Assembly (NCBI GenBank): GCA_019634165.1
Contig: JAHQVT010000006.1
Coordinates: forward strand, 186,001-250,000
From: Rhodospirillales bacterium
GTDB taxonomy: Bacteria; Pseudomonadota; Alphaproteobacteria; Rhodospirillales; Thalassospiraceae
Length of the DNA: 64,000 bases
Reading direction: 5' to 3'
This document shows, piece after piece, positions 1-8,875 of this stretch (position 1 is its first letter; every line of letters starts with the position of its first letter). The notes beneath the pieces are model-generated. The model did no database searches. It was not told the DNA's origin and saw only the letters and a program-made list of their open reading frames with translations. A program made the position numbers and the translations under genes.

Positions 1-66
1 TGGTTTCCAACCTGATCGCAAATTATCCGGTTTAAGCCGACCCAAGATTACGCTATTTCATTGGGC

Positions 67-1857
67 ATGACAGATCATGCGCAAGAAACGACTTTTATGG
101 GAATTGAGCGATCCGTTACCGGCAAATGGTGGCGTGAGCGCGCAAATGATGAGCGGTTGGCAACGACAATTTCGCAACGCTTTGGCGTGCCAGAGATTGT
201 CGGGCGGGTAATGTCGAACCGTGGCATCGGGCTTGATGATGCCGAAAGTTTCCTATCGCCGACCTTGCGCGATCTCATGCCCGATCCGTCTTCCTTGCAG
301 GATATGGACAAGGCCGCAGCACGTATTGCCGATGCCATTGAGGCGGGCGAAAAGATCGCTGTATTTGGCGATTATGATGTTGATGGTGCAACCAGCACGG
401 CCCTTTTAAAACGATTTTTCCGCGCCCTTGGTGCCGATGTTCCGGTTCATATTCCTGATCGCATGACAGAGGGTTATGGCCCCAATGCCCCGGCATTGCT
501 GGAGCTACAACGCAATGGCGCCAAGTTGATCCTGACGGTTGATTGCGGGGTTACGGCCTATGCGCCGTTGCAAGAAGCCCAAGATGCCGGGATCGAAATC
601 ATTGTTGTTGATCACCACGCAGCCGAACCTGAATTGCCGCCTGCGATTGCGATTGTGAACCCCAATCGTCTGGATGATGAAAGTGGCCTTGGGCATTTAT
701 GTGCCGCCGGTGTCGCATTCTTGTTGTGCGTGGCCATGCTGCGGGAATTGCGCAATCGGGGTTGGCTTGAAAAGGCCGGTATTCGCGCACCGGACTTGCG
801 CAATTGGCTTGATCTGGTGGCATTGGGAACGGTGTGTGATGTTGTGCCGTTGCGCGGGCTGAACCGGGCCTTTGTGACGCAAGGCCTAAAGGTGATGAAG
901 CATCGGTCCAATGTCGGGATGACGTCATTGGCCGATGTTGCCGGGGTGAATGAAACGCCAAGTGCGTATCATCTGGGATATGTCCTTGGGCCGCGTGTGA
1001 ATGCCGGTGGGCGCGTTGGCGAAAGTTTCCTTGGTACGACCCTTCTTTCGGGTGAGAACCCACCAGAGGCGCAAGATATCGCCCGTAAGCTTGATGAATA
1101 TAACCGAGAGCGCAAAGCGATTGAAGATATCGTCCTTGATCAAGCGATTAGTGCGGTCGAAGGGCAAAGCAAAGTGGGTTCCATGGTTCTGGTCGGCGGG
1201 GAGGATTGGCATCCCGGCGTGATCGGCATTGTCGCCAGCAGACTGAAGGACCGCTATCACGTGCCGTCCCTTGTGATGGGCATGGTTGACGGTGTTTATA
1301 AGGGATCTGCGCGGTCTGTCCGTGGGATTGACCTTGGGGCTGCGATTATTGCCGCCCGCCAGTCGGGGCTTTTGATCAATGGCGGCGGGCACGGCATGGC
1401 GGCGGGCTTTACCCTTGATCCAGAAAAGCGCGGCGCGTTCGAAGCGTTCCTTGAAGAACGTTTCGCCAAAATCATTGAAGAAAACGACATTCGCCCGACC
1501 ATCACGGTAGATGGCGCGCTTCATGCGCACGGGGCGACGCTTCAACTGGTTGATGCGCTTGAAAAGCTTGGGCCATTTGGCGCAGGAAATGCCGAGCCGC
1601 GCTTTGCCTTTGTTGATTGCCGGGCAGTGAAGGCCGATGTGGTGGGCGCCGAGCATGTGCGCTGTATTCTGACTGGGGCGAACGGCAAAGGCCGGCTTAA
1701 GGCGATTGCGTTCAGATGCCTTGATAATGATATGGGCCAGACCCTGATTAAGCATGGTGGTCGGCCGCTTCATATTCTGGGGCATCTGCGACGCGACACT
1801 TGGCAGGGACGCGATGGCGTTCAATTGATCATTGATGATGTGGCACTGCCCGTCTGA
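67..1857 (+). CDS. recJ: single-stranded-DNA-specific exonuclease RecJ
   Basis: RecJ degrades single-stranded DNA 5' to 3' in RecF-type recombination and mismatch repair, acting in the cytoplasm with manganese. The DHH phosphoesterase motifs are all visible: FGDYDVDGATS near residue 100, DCGVTA near 160, and VDHHAAEPELP near 185 (the name-giving DHH). The C-terminal DHHA1 glycine motif GGGHGMAAGF lies near residue 440. Length, about 596 residues, is normal for the family. A TTG at 61 and an ATG at 97 are also in frame; ATG 67 is preferred because alphaproteobacterial RecJ proteins usually carry 8-15 residues before the conserved SVTG segment. No clear Shine-Dalgarno sequence is visible. The gene is convergent with the regulator downstream. 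Confidence 0.95.
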   Translation: MTDHAQETTFMGIERSVTGKWWRERANDERLATTISQRFGVPEIVGRVMSNRGIGLDDAESFLSPTLRDLMPDPSSLQDMDKAAARIADAIEAGEKIAVFGDYDVDGATSTALLKRFFRALGADVPVHIPDRMTEGYGPNAPALLELQRNGAKLILTVDCGVTAYAPLQEAQDAGIEIIVVDHHAAEPELPPAIAIVNPNRLDDESGLGHLCAAGVAFLLCVAMLRELRNRGWLEKAGIRAPDLRNWLDLVALGTVCDVVPLRGLNRAFVTQGLKVMKHRSNVGMTSLADVAGVNETPSAYHLGYVLGPRVNAGGRVGESFLGTTLLSGENPPEAQDIARKLDEYNRERKAIEDIVLDQAISAVEGQSKVGSMVLVGGEDWHPGVIGIVASRLKDRYHVPSLVMGMVDGVYKGSARSVRGIDLGAAIIAARQSGLLINGGGHGMAAGFTLDPEKRGAFEAFLEERFAKIIEENDIRPTITVDGALHAHGATLQLVDALEKLGPFGAGNAEPRFAFVDCRAVKADVVGAEHVRCILTGANGKGRLKAIAFRCLDNDMGQTLIKHGGRPLHILGHLRRDTWQGRDGVQLIIDDVALPV

Positions 1858-1858
1858 C

Positions 1859-1889
1859 TGCGACATGGGTGACGATTTTCTATGTCGCA
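1859..1889. terminator. weak bidirectional hairpin between convergent genes
   Basis: An 8-bp perfect stem (TGCGACAT / ATGTCGCA) with a 15-nt loop lies directly behind the recJ stop codon and before the end of the convergent regulator gene. There is no good T-run, so it may terminate weakly or only protect 3' ends. Confidence 0.4.
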
Positions 1890-1904
1890 AATCAGAGGTG
1901 CCGG

Positions 1905-2429
1905 TTACGAGCTGGCAAGAGGGTTTGTTGCCGTTCGGTTGCGATACCGGGCGATGATTGTTGAAATGGCCTCTGACAGTAGATAGCCCAGATCAGTGGA
2001 GTGTCGATTTTTTTCGATCTTGTTGATGATTTCATCATGAGCTTTCATGATGTCATGCGCGATCTGTGCAGCATTGTTGATGCCCTCTGCTGCAAGAAAT
2101 CCGCTGATCATGGCCATCAACATATCGCGGTGGGACGGGTCAAAAGGTTTGGCGTCTGAGGGGGCGGTGGTATTGTCCGTCCGCTCGGCTGTGTCGTGAC
2201 CGGTTGCAATCCAGTTCAGGCTGACGTCTTGTGCCAGCGCCATGCGTGAAATGCCGACGAAACGAGGTTCAGACTGTGCCGTGCACCATCGGTTCAGTTG
2301 CTCGGGGATGACACCGGCGACTTCGGCTGCGTCCTTCTTGCGGTCAAACAGATCGACAACATGGCGAATTCGATCCCCCATATCCGCGTCCAAAACCGGA
2401 AGAGAAGATGGCGGGTTATGTTTCGTCAT
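1905..2429 (-). CDS. CI-repressor-like helix-turn-helix regulator
   Basis: The first 75 residues look like the bacteriophage CI-type DNA-binding domain: a helical segment with AAEVAGVIPEQLNRW as the helix-turn-helix and VSLNWIATGHD matching the usual 'SLDWLLTGEG' end of this family. The remaining 100 residues are helical, have no peptidase (LexA/CI cleavage) signature and are not recognised, so RecA-driven self-cleavage is unlikely. The target is unknown. A 16-bp palindrome at 2514-2529, upstream of the gene, is a candidate operator. No phage structural genes are near, so this is probably a domesticated single regulator. Confidence 0.7.
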   Translation of the reverse strand: MTKHNPPSSLPVLDADMGDRIRHVVDLFDRKKDAAEVAGVIPEQLNRWCTAQSEPRFVGISRMALAQDVSLNWIATGHDTAERTDNTTAPSDAKPFDPSHRDMLMAMISGFLAAEGINNAAQIAHDIMKAHDEIINKIEKNRHSTDLGYLLSEAISTIIARYRNRTATNPLASS

Positions 2430-2886
2430 GCGGAACGCTGCATGTTTTTGGGACCCAAAGAGAATTACCCGTTTTCCGAGAATCTCTAAATGGTCGAATT
2501 TTTTTAGTTGAATAACGAATTTTTTCGTTGTAAATCTTGCTCATGTTCAACTTTAACTGTTCGTGCGCCAATTGCATTTAGGTATGTGATTCCACTTTCA
2601 CGGGATTAACGGCGGTGCCGTCCACACCCGAGAGTAGAGGAATACGAACATATCAGTATAGCCGAAGCCTTTTGGGGCGTCTTTGGTTTTGACTGGGCTT
2701 TCAAAGACCCTGTCGAGCTAATGGTTGTGGTTGCGTGACGATTTTCTATTCAGATTAATTTTTTATCCATTTGAGTCTAGATATGAATGTACGCACTGAC
2801 AATCCAGATGTCTGGTATCATTGCCATGCAGGATGTTCGCTGATCGGTTTTATTCCCGGCAGTGTTCTGGTCGGTGTTTTTGTGTA
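2430..2886. other. AT-rich intergenic region without a recognised gene
   Basis: This 457-bp gap separates the divergently transcribed regulator and binding-protein genes. It holds the palindrome at 2514-2529, a GTCTTTG...CAAAGAC inverted repeat at roughly 2680-2710, and one copy (2735-2749) of a 15-bp sequence that also occurs at 1869-1883. No open frame with coding character and no known RNA were recognised. Confidence 0.5.
2514..2529. promoter_or_regulatory. palindrome, candidate operator of the CI-like regulator
   Basis: AACGAATTTTTTCGTT is a perfect inverted repeat (6 bp arms, TTTT centre) about 85 bp upstream of the regulator start. The surrounding stretch is AT-rich and suits a promoter. 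Autoregulation is inferred from position only. Confidence 0.4.
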
Positions 2887-3735
2887 ATGACGGACACTTC
2901 TGCAACGGATCGACATCCCATTATTAAGCGTTTGCTTGGTTGGAGCTGTCTTTTCCTTGTGCTGTTTTTTTTACCCCTGTCTGTATTGGCGCAATCGCAG
3001 GAACTTGTACAAGTTCAATCTGCGCACAATGTCAAAATCTATACCGAAGACTTTCCCCCGTTTAATTATGTCACCCCGGATGGCCTGCGCGGAGCGGGGG
3101 TGGAAATGGTGCGTGCGATGTCGGTTCTTGTTGGTTACGAGGCCGGGTTTGAAGTGCTGCCATGGAAGCGTGCGCTGCATATCGTCAAATCAAAACCCGG
3201 TACAGCCTTGTTTTCAATGGTGCGTACACCTGAACGCGAGGACGAGTTCAAATGGGTGGGGCCCATTTTTGTGACCCGTGGCTGGCTTTATAAAAAGGCT
3301 GATCGCAAGATCGACATCACAAAGCTTTCAGACGCCAAATCCGTCCACGCCATTGGGGTGCAAGCAGGCGGGGCCGCCGAGCGTAGCTTGCGCAAACTTG
3401 GTTTTGAAAACCTTGAACCACTTTATGTTCCCGAAACGTCATTACGTATGCTGGTCGAGGATCGCATTGATCTGTGGGAAGCATCTGACATCGTGATGAA
3501 TTTTCAACGCAAGAAGCTTGGTCTTGATCAGGGTGAAGTTGTTCCGGCAATTCAATTGGGTAAATACGAAATGTATCTCGCCTTTTCTAAGGATACCCCC
3601 GAACAGGTACTGACACCTTGGCGTAAGGCGCTTGATATTGTTCGCTACATGGGGATGGCTGATGTGATTTCCCGCAAATATGGATTAGGCGAGATGACGA
3701 CCCTTGTCACCGATAGGGCAGGAGCCCGTGACTAG
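2887..3735 (+). CDS. periplasmic amino-acid-type solute-binding protein (SBP family 3)
   Basis: The protein has a hydrophobic signal segment (about residues 18-37, ending LSVLAQ) followed by a family-3 bacterial solute-binding fold: IYTEDFPPFNYVTPDG is the typical start of the ligand-binding lobe, and the WKRALHIVKS and GVQAGGAAERSL segments fit the family. It should bind a small polar solute in the periplasm. No permease or ATPase gene is adjacent, so it either serves a distant transporter or is a sensor-like stand-alone protein. ATG 2887 is chosen over an upstream TTG at 2821, which would put 22 polar, Cys-rich residues ahead of the signal peptide. Confidence 0.75.
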   Translation: MTDTSATDRHPIIKRLLGWSCLFLVLFFLPLSVLAQSQELVQVQSAHNVKIYTEDFPPFNYVTPDGLRGAGVEMVRAMSVLVGYEAGFEVLPWKRALHIVKSKPGTALFSMVRTPEREDEFKWVGPIFVTRGWLYKKADRKIDITKLSDAKSVHAIGVQAGGAAERSLRKLGFENLEPLYVPETSLRMLVEDRIDLWEASDIVMNFQRKKLGLDQGEVVPAIQLGKYEMYLAFSKDTPEQVLTPWRKALDIVRYMGMADVISRKYGLGEMTTLVTDRAGARD

Positions 3736-3850
3736 GGTCAGAGACAGATAGTTCCCGGATATCACGTTGCTTTCCTGATGTTTGGCGTATTTGTTTTTGT
3801 CATACAAATACTTGCCGTTTGGTCATGATGGGATTATTCCGGTTGGCATC

Positions 3851-5101
3851 ATGACAGAAAATTCAAGCCCCACAGTTTCCCCACGCGGCATGGGACCGTT
3901 TTTGACGGTTTTGGTGCCGATCCTACTTGCTTTTTCGCTAAGCCAGTTTTTCCGCTCTGCCCAAGCATTGTTGGCAGAGCCGCTTCGCGATGAGCTTGCA
4001 GTTACCCCAGAACAGCTTGGCCTGATTTCAGGCAGCTTTCATTTTGCCTTTGCCCTGATGCAAATTCCTGTTGGCGTGATGCTGGACCGTTATGGCCCGC
4101 GTTTGACCAATGGTTTCTTGATGATGATCACGGTTGCTGGTGTCATCATTTTTGCCAATGCCCATAGCGTATTGGGTCTGATGATCGGCCAGGCGGTGAT
4201 TGGTTTGGGGTGTTCTGCGGCCTTTATGTCGGCATTGGTGTTGGCCGCGCGCTGGACGGCACCGGAAAAGTTCGCCGCGGCGTCTGGATTGATCGTGTCA
4301 TTTAGTTTGATCGGGGTTCTGGCATCGGCAACGCCGTTGGCGGCCTTGGTGAATGCCCATGGCTGGCGCACGGTTTATTATGGCTTGGCGGGGTTAAGCG
4401 TGCTTGCTGTGGTGCTTGATCTTGTATTTGTGCGTGACACACCACCGGGGCGGGCCAAAGCCGATCATAAGGGCGAAACCGTTCTTGAAGCCTTGCGCGG
4501 GATCATATCGGTTTGGAAAAACCGGCAGGTTTGGCTTTTGGTCGGCGTGGCGTTCTTTAGCTATCCGGCAATCCTGACTGTGCGGGGGCTTTGGGGTGGG
4601 CCTTATTTACACGATGTCTTTGATCTTCGTGCGGTCGAAGTTGGCAACATCTTGCTGATCATGACGATTGGCATGATCTTGGGGCCACCGGCCTATGGGC
4701 AATTATCGCGTATGATGCCGGGCAAAGCGCACGGATTGATTGTCTTTGCTGTTATGGTCGGGGCAGGGGCGTGCCTTTTGCAGGCGTTTGTAGGCCCTGT
4801 GGGCGTTGGTGTGGCTGCGACGCTTCTGCTGGCGCATGGGCTTCTTGGATCAAGTGCTACGCTTAATTATGCCGCTTCACGCGAAGCTGTGCCCGAACAT
4901 CAGATTGGCCGTGCGTTGACGACGATCAATTTGGCGACCTTTGCCGGTTTGTTTGTCCTTCAAGGCGTTGCAGGCATAATCATTGGCCAGTTTGACGCCG
5001 GGGCACCAGATGGCTATCGCTGGATGTTTGTGTTTTTGGGAATCGGCCTTGGCGTTGCGGGCATCAGCTTTTGGTTCGGTGCGCGGCGCAAAAGAGGTTG
5101 A
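3851..5101 (+). CDS. MFS transporter
   Basis: This is a 12-helix major facilitator carrier of about 416 residues. The conserved loop 2-3 motif appears as GVMLDRYGPR near residue 80, and the hydrophobic segments are regularly spaced to the end, which finishes with a basic tail (GARRKRG). The substrate cannot be read from the sequence. The ATG at 3851 is preferred to an upstream in-frame start because it places a short polar N-terminus directly before helix 1. The gene stands alone, about 115 bp after the binding-protein gene. Confidence 0.85.
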   Translation: MTENSSPTVSPRGMGPFLTVLVPILLAFSLSQFFRSAQALLAEPLRDELAVTPEQLGLISGSFHFAFALMQIPVGVMLDRYGPRLTNGFLMMITVAGVIIFANAHSVLGLMIGQAVIGLGCSAAFMSALVLAARWTAPEKFAAASGLIVSFSLIGVLASATPLAALVNAHGWRTVYYGLAGLSVLAVVLDLVFVRDTPPGRAKADHKGETVLEALRGIISVWKNRQVWLLVGVAFFSYPAILTVRGLWGGPYLHDVFDLRAVEVGNILLIMTIGMILGPPAYGQLSRMMPGKAHGLIVFAVMVGAGACLLQAFVGPVGVGVAATLLLAHGLLGSSATLNYAASREAVPEHQIGRALTTINLATFAGLFVLQGVAGIIIGQFDAGAPDGYRWMFVFLGIGLGVAGISFWFGARRKRG

Positions 5102-5336
5102 TTTCAAAATAACTTTCACGCCACTAACAGTATCGAAAAGTACGCGAAGGAGCCGCATCTGGAAGTGCTGCCAGAAAACAAACCAGCCGGTTAAACATCA
5201 AGGCTTGGTTTTTCCGGGTTTTGGCAGGTTATGGCCCTATTTTGGGTGGGGGATTAAAAAAAACGTCACAGGGGCGAAAAAGCCGCTTGACCTGACCCGA
5301 CCCAATCGCTAAAAACCGGCCTCGTTAACGCGCTGC

Positions 5337-5412
5337 GTCCCCTTCGTCTAGAGGCCTAGGACACTGCCCTTTCACGGCGGCAACAGGGGTTCGAATCCCC
5401 TAGGGGACGCCA
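5337..5412 (+). tRNA. tRNA-Glu(TTC), copy 1
   Basis: A 76-nt cloverleaf with CCA encoded. The acceptor strands GTCCCCT and AGGGGAC pair fully, the anticodon loop is CTTTCAC with TTC at 5371-5373, and the T loop is TTCGAAT. It is the first of three tandem identical copies. Confidence 0.97.
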
Positions 5413-5444
5413 CTCGTTAACACGGACTGCATTTTGGTGACTGT

Positions 5445-5520
5445 GTCCCCTTCGTCTAGAGGCCTAGGACACTGCCCTTTCACGGCGGCAACAGGGGTTC
5501 GAATCCCCTAGGGGACGCCA
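5445..5520 (+). tRNA. tRNA-Glu(TTC), copy 2
   Basis: Identical over 76 nt to the copy at 5337-5412, separated from it by a 32-bp unrelated spacer. Probably co-transcribed with its neighbours. Confidence 0.97.
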
Positions 5521-5558
5521 CCAAAGCAGACCATACATAAGATCGCTTTGCGATTTGC

Positions 5559-5634
5559 GTCCCCTTCGTCTAGAGGCCTAGGACACTGCCCTTTCACGGC
5601 GGCAACAGGGGTTCGAATCCCCTAGGGGACGCCA
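5559..5634 (+). tRNA. tRNA-Glu(TTC), copy 3
   Basis: Identical to the two upstream copies, after a 38-bp spacer, and followed at once by a terminator hairpin that uses its CCA end. Confidence 0.97.
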
Positions 5635-5695
5635 TCTTTTCTTCTGAAGATGGTTTTTGTAAATGCTCGCAGCACTTAGCTGGCGGGCATTTTTT
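5632..5695 (+). terminator. double terminator of the tRNA-Glu array
   Basis: Two hairpins in series: CCATCTT/AAGATGG (5632-5653) followed by TTTTT, and AATGCTCGC/GCGGGCATT (5662-5691, one G-T pair) followed by a run of T. Both read as rho-independent terminators for the + strand. Confidence 0.75.
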
Positions 5696-5754
5696 GTTTT
5701 GGTGTCTGGTAAATCCATTTCTGGCCGATCATCCCAGCCGGTCTGTTTTTCTGC

Positions 5755-7119
5755 TTAGAACCGAAACCGCTGCTGACGGATAATTTTCTTTTTATGTAGG
5801 CGATACCGCCGGGTCAGGCTTTCGCGCAATTGTTCGGCTGTTGGGCGGGGGAGCTCGATGATTTTGCGCTGTTGGGGCGTTTCATCGGTTGTTGGGGCCT
5901 CGGGGGCGGTGGATGTGGCCGCCTCGGCGAATAAATCGACCGGGTCTGCCTGATCAGCGGCAAACAAATCTGTCAGCCCAACGCCCAATAGCCGATATTT
6001 CGTGCCATCTATTTCCTTTTTCAAAAGGGTGAGTGCGGCTTCAAGAATGACGTCTTCGCGCAATGTCGGATAAGTCAGGCGCATATTTCGGGTGCGGGTT
6101 TTAAAATCCGATGATTTTAGTTTCAGGACCACGGTGTGGCCTGCGATTTCCTTGCGCGCCAGATCAGAGGCAACCCTTGATGTCAGGCGTGTGGCGATCT
6201 CGGTTAATTCCGAAATGCTTGCGATATCTTCGTTAAAGGTGGTTTCTGACGACAGGCTTTTGCGTTCGCTGCTTTGTTCTACACGTCGGCTGTCTTCACC
6301 GCGTGAAAAGTAATAAAGCCGTTTGCCAATGCTGCCATAGTGGCCTTGTAGTGTGTGGATGTCGATTTCCTGAAGCTGCCCGATGGTGGTGATGCCATCA
6401 AAATTGAGTTTGCGTTCCATCGCCGGTCCAACGCCCCACATCATGCGCACCGGTTTGTCAGCCAGAAAATTAACAGCCTCGGCGGCGCCAATCATAGAAA
6501 AGCCAAAGGGTTTGTTCAGATCAGACGCGATCTTGGCAAGGAACTTGTTATAAGAAAGCCCGATGGAAACGGTAATGCCGACTTCGCGGCGAACGGTTGA
6601 TTGCAGTTCAATCAGGCATTCGGCGGCGGACTTGCCATGGGTTTCGTTTGCGTTGGTCAGATCCATGAAGGCTTCGTCGATCGAAAGCGGTTCGATATCG
6701 GGGGTCAATGCGCGCATCATGTCGCGAACGCGATAACCTTCGCGCTGATATTTTTTCATATCCGGTTTTAAAAACACCGCGTTCGGGCACAGCTCACGCG
6801 CCTTGAAGGCTGGCATGGCAGATCGCACACCATATTTGCGCGCAACGTAACAGCAGGTCGATACAACGCCGCGATGACCACCCCCAATGATAACGGGTTG
6901 ATCGGCAAGTTCCGGTCGGTCGCGTTTTTCGATCGAGGCATAAAACGCATCGCAATCAAGATGACCAATCGAAAGGTCTGGTAATTCGGCATGGGCAATT
7001 GCGCGTTTGCAGCCACATGCCGGGCAGGGCACGTATGACCCGGCGCCGCTTTTGGGAAGCGGCCGATCAAGATGCAGTCGCCATTTGTGATGGCAGTCTG
7101 GGCAAAGCGCATAAAACAT
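5755..7119 (-). CDS. dinB: DNA polymerase IV with N-terminal zinc ribbon
   Basis: Y-family translesion polymerase. The catalytic core shows LDCDAFYASIE (first metal-binding Asp and steric gate region) and PLSIDEAFMDL (catalytic Asp-Glu), then thumb, finger and little-finger regions, ending in a basic tail that may hold a clamp-binding motif. Ahead of the core is a Cys-rich segment (CPDCHHKW...CPACGCKR) that looks like a zinc ribbon of about 40 residues, a variant known in alphaproteobacteria. ATG 7119 is chosen because AGGG lies about 10 bases upstream; a GTG at 7167 would add 16 residues but has no ribosome binding site. No LexA box was recognised. Confidence 0.93.
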   Translation of the reverse strand: MFYALCPDCHHKWRLHLDRPLPKSGAGSYVPCPACGCKRAIAHAELPDLSIGHLDCDAFYASIEKRDRPELADQPVIIGGGHRGVVSTCCYVARKYGVRSAMPAFKARELCPNAVFLKPDMKKYQREGYRVRDMMRALTPDIEPLSIDEAFMDLTNANETHGKSAAECLIELQSTVRREVGITVSIGLSYNKFLAKIASDLNKPFGFSMIGAAEAVNFLADKPVRMMWGVGPAMERKLNFDGITTIGQLQEIDIHTLQGHYGSIGKRLYYFSRGEDSRRVEQSSERKSLSSETTFNEDIASISELTEIATRLTSRVASDLARKEIAGHTVVLKLKSSDFKTRTRNMRLTYPTLREDVILEAALTLLKKEIDGTKYRLLGVGLTDLFAADQADPVDLFAEAATSTAPEAPTTDETPQQRKIIELPRPTAEQLRESLTRRYRLHKKKIIRQQRFRF

Positions 7120-7220
7120 GTACGTTTGTACCCTGTTTGTTCCACTTGTGCCAAGTGGAGAAGTCACTAACGGGGTGGCTTAAGCACTGCTCCTGACAGT
7201 AACTGGCAGGAGCAGACAAT

Positions 7221-7250
7221 AAAAAAGCCGGGGAAAATGCCCGGCTTTCG
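7221..7250 (-). terminator. rho-independent terminator of the EAL-like gene
   Basis: A 9-bp stem AAAGCCGGG/CCCGGCTTT with a 7-nt loop; read on the minus strand it is followed by TTTTTT. It lies 33 bp beyond the stop of the EAL-like gene. Confidence 0.8.
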
Positions 7251-7282
7251 TTCCATCGTCATTTGAATGGTCAGATGGTGGG

Positions 7283-8545
7283 TTATTTTTGCTGTGGGGC
7301 GGCTTTTTTAGCGCGCTTTGCACGGCGCTGACGGGCGATCATGTGATCGATATAGCGCCCTTGGAACAAAGTGATGCCGAGAGACTGGCCAAATTTAATC
7401 GCGGTTGGCGTATCGCAACGGCACAAGATCACGCGTTCGCGCCCGGAATTATTCACCAGACTGTCCATTTCGCCATATTTTTTGCGGATGACGTTGTCGG
7501 TCATTTCTTCGCGCCATGCGACTTTAATGAAGTCGGCCTTCAGGCTTTTGCGGTCAACGAATGAAAGCGATTCCACCGTGAGGTTATCAATCAGAATACG
7601 ATAGCCGCGCTTATGGAAATCATCGCGGACCTTCAAATAGGTTTCCAGATTGGAAAACAGATCGACCTGATTAAGTTCAATGATGACATTGCCCGGCCAT
7701 TTACTGCGCACCGTTTCGTCGAACTTTTCAAAATCCTTGGAGGTCAGGGTGGCAAGGTTCAGGTTGATGGAAAACGAACTTGCATGTGTTTTGAAGGTTC
7801 GCTTGCACAGATAGTTGAGCATGCGTTTATCAAGCACTTCTGTCATGTGCTGGAACAGCCAGCGGTTCGATGCAAGATCGATATTGGGCATTAACGCGTT
7901 GCGCAGATCGGCAATTGAGACAAAAAATTCGTCAAAGACCGGATGCAGTTCCTTTGACCCGCCATGGGCAAAAACGCAAACCGGTTGCTGGCGGATATGT
8001 TCGGAAAGATCGGCGGTATGAATGGTTTCTTCAAGCTGTGCGAGGTTTTCGGCATCTAAAGGTTGGAGTGCCTCATCCTTTTCGCGCTGCATTGCTGTGC
8101 GCATATTCATGCTTTTCTGCAGCTTTTTGGCGCGCTCATCAAGATGTTGGCACAGCAAAAGGAATTCCTGAAACTCGGTATTGAGGTTGTACCAGGTGCA
8201 AAAACCGGTTTCTTCGCTTTCATCTTGGGACAGCGGGTCGTCACGGAACAAATAGCGCAGCGTATCAACAGCCGGTTCGACATCGGCGATCGATTTGTCT
8301 TTCCAGACAAACAGCAGGTCATTGTTGCTCAGAACAAAGATACGCCCGACATACAGCTTTACGTAGCTTTCAAAGGTATTGGTCGCAACGCGAATATGAT
8401 AATCGCGGCGATGAAATGGTTTCATCCGCGACAGATGTATATGTACCGCGCGATGCCCGTATTTGCGGGTTTCAAGCCGTTGTACATAATCCAGCAACAG
8501 GTATTCCTGAAGGGCCTGCTGGCCATATTGCTGCGGTTCAATCAC
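7283..8545 (-). CDS. degenerate EAL-domain protein
   Basis: The C-terminal half (about residues 190-410) has the outline of an EAL cyclic-di-GMP phosphodiesterase: VIIELNQVD in place of the LEITE strand, RILIDNLTVESLSFVDRKSLKADFIKV in place of the DDFGTG strand, and GITLFQGRYID in place of the final QGY motif. The catalytic ExL motif is absent and DDFG is replaced by DNLT, so catalysis is unlikely; it may bind a ligand or partner. The N-terminal 180 residues are unrecognised. The GTG start at 8545 has AGGGG seven bases upstream. The gene is divergent from the SPOR lipoprotein. Confidence 0.75.
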   Translation of the reverse strand: MIEPQQYGQQALQEYLLLDYVQRLETRKYGHRAVHIHLSRMKPFHRRDYHIRVATNTFESYVKLYVGRIFVLSNNDLLFVWKDKSIADVEPAVDTLRYLFRDDPLSQDESEETGFCTWYNLNTEFQEFLLLCQHLDERAKKLQKSMNMRTAMQREKDEALQPLDAENLAQLEETIHTADLSEHIRQQPVCVFAHGGSKELHPVFDEFFVSIADLRNALMPNIDLASNRWLFQHMTEVLDKRMLNYLCKRTFKTHASSFSINLNLATLTSKDFEKFDETVRSKWPGNVIIELNQVDLFSNLETYLKVRDDFHKRGYRILIDNLTVESLSFVDRKSLKADFIKVAWREEMTDNVIRKKYGEMDSLVNNSGRERVILCRCDTPTAIKFGQSLGITLFQGRYIDHMIARQRRAKRAKKAAPQQK

Positions 8546-8875
8546 GCGCGACCCCTGAAAGATAAATACATTTTTTAATCGTTATGGGCTCGTTCCATAC
8601 ACCCAAGAACGATTGTTGATCAAATCATAATGTTCTGAAGGTCGGGTTAATGGCCTAAATGCCATATCCGTTTATATGAACTATACGCATGGAAGGGCAA
8701 GTGTGCCATTAAATTGCCCGTAAATCACTTGGCGCGTTAACTTTAACGAATTCTTGGCAAGCAGGATGCAAAATCAATCCGGTATGGGGAAAATCATGTG
8801 TTTTTCGCTGGCATCTGCCAAGGCGATGCCGCATGGTTTTCAAAAATAGGTATTAGATAATAGGGGATTGGCGCC
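8546..8875. other. divergent intergenic region, no gene seen
   Basis: About 330 bp between the divergent EAL-like and lipoprotein genes. It is AT-rich and should hold both promoters. No RNA motif, repeat or credible small gene was recognised. Confidence 0.5.

Noticed and set aside
925-1890. Long minus-strand frame (321 codons) opposite recJ
   Set aside because: Shadow of the recJ reading frame with no domain, start signal or conserved features.
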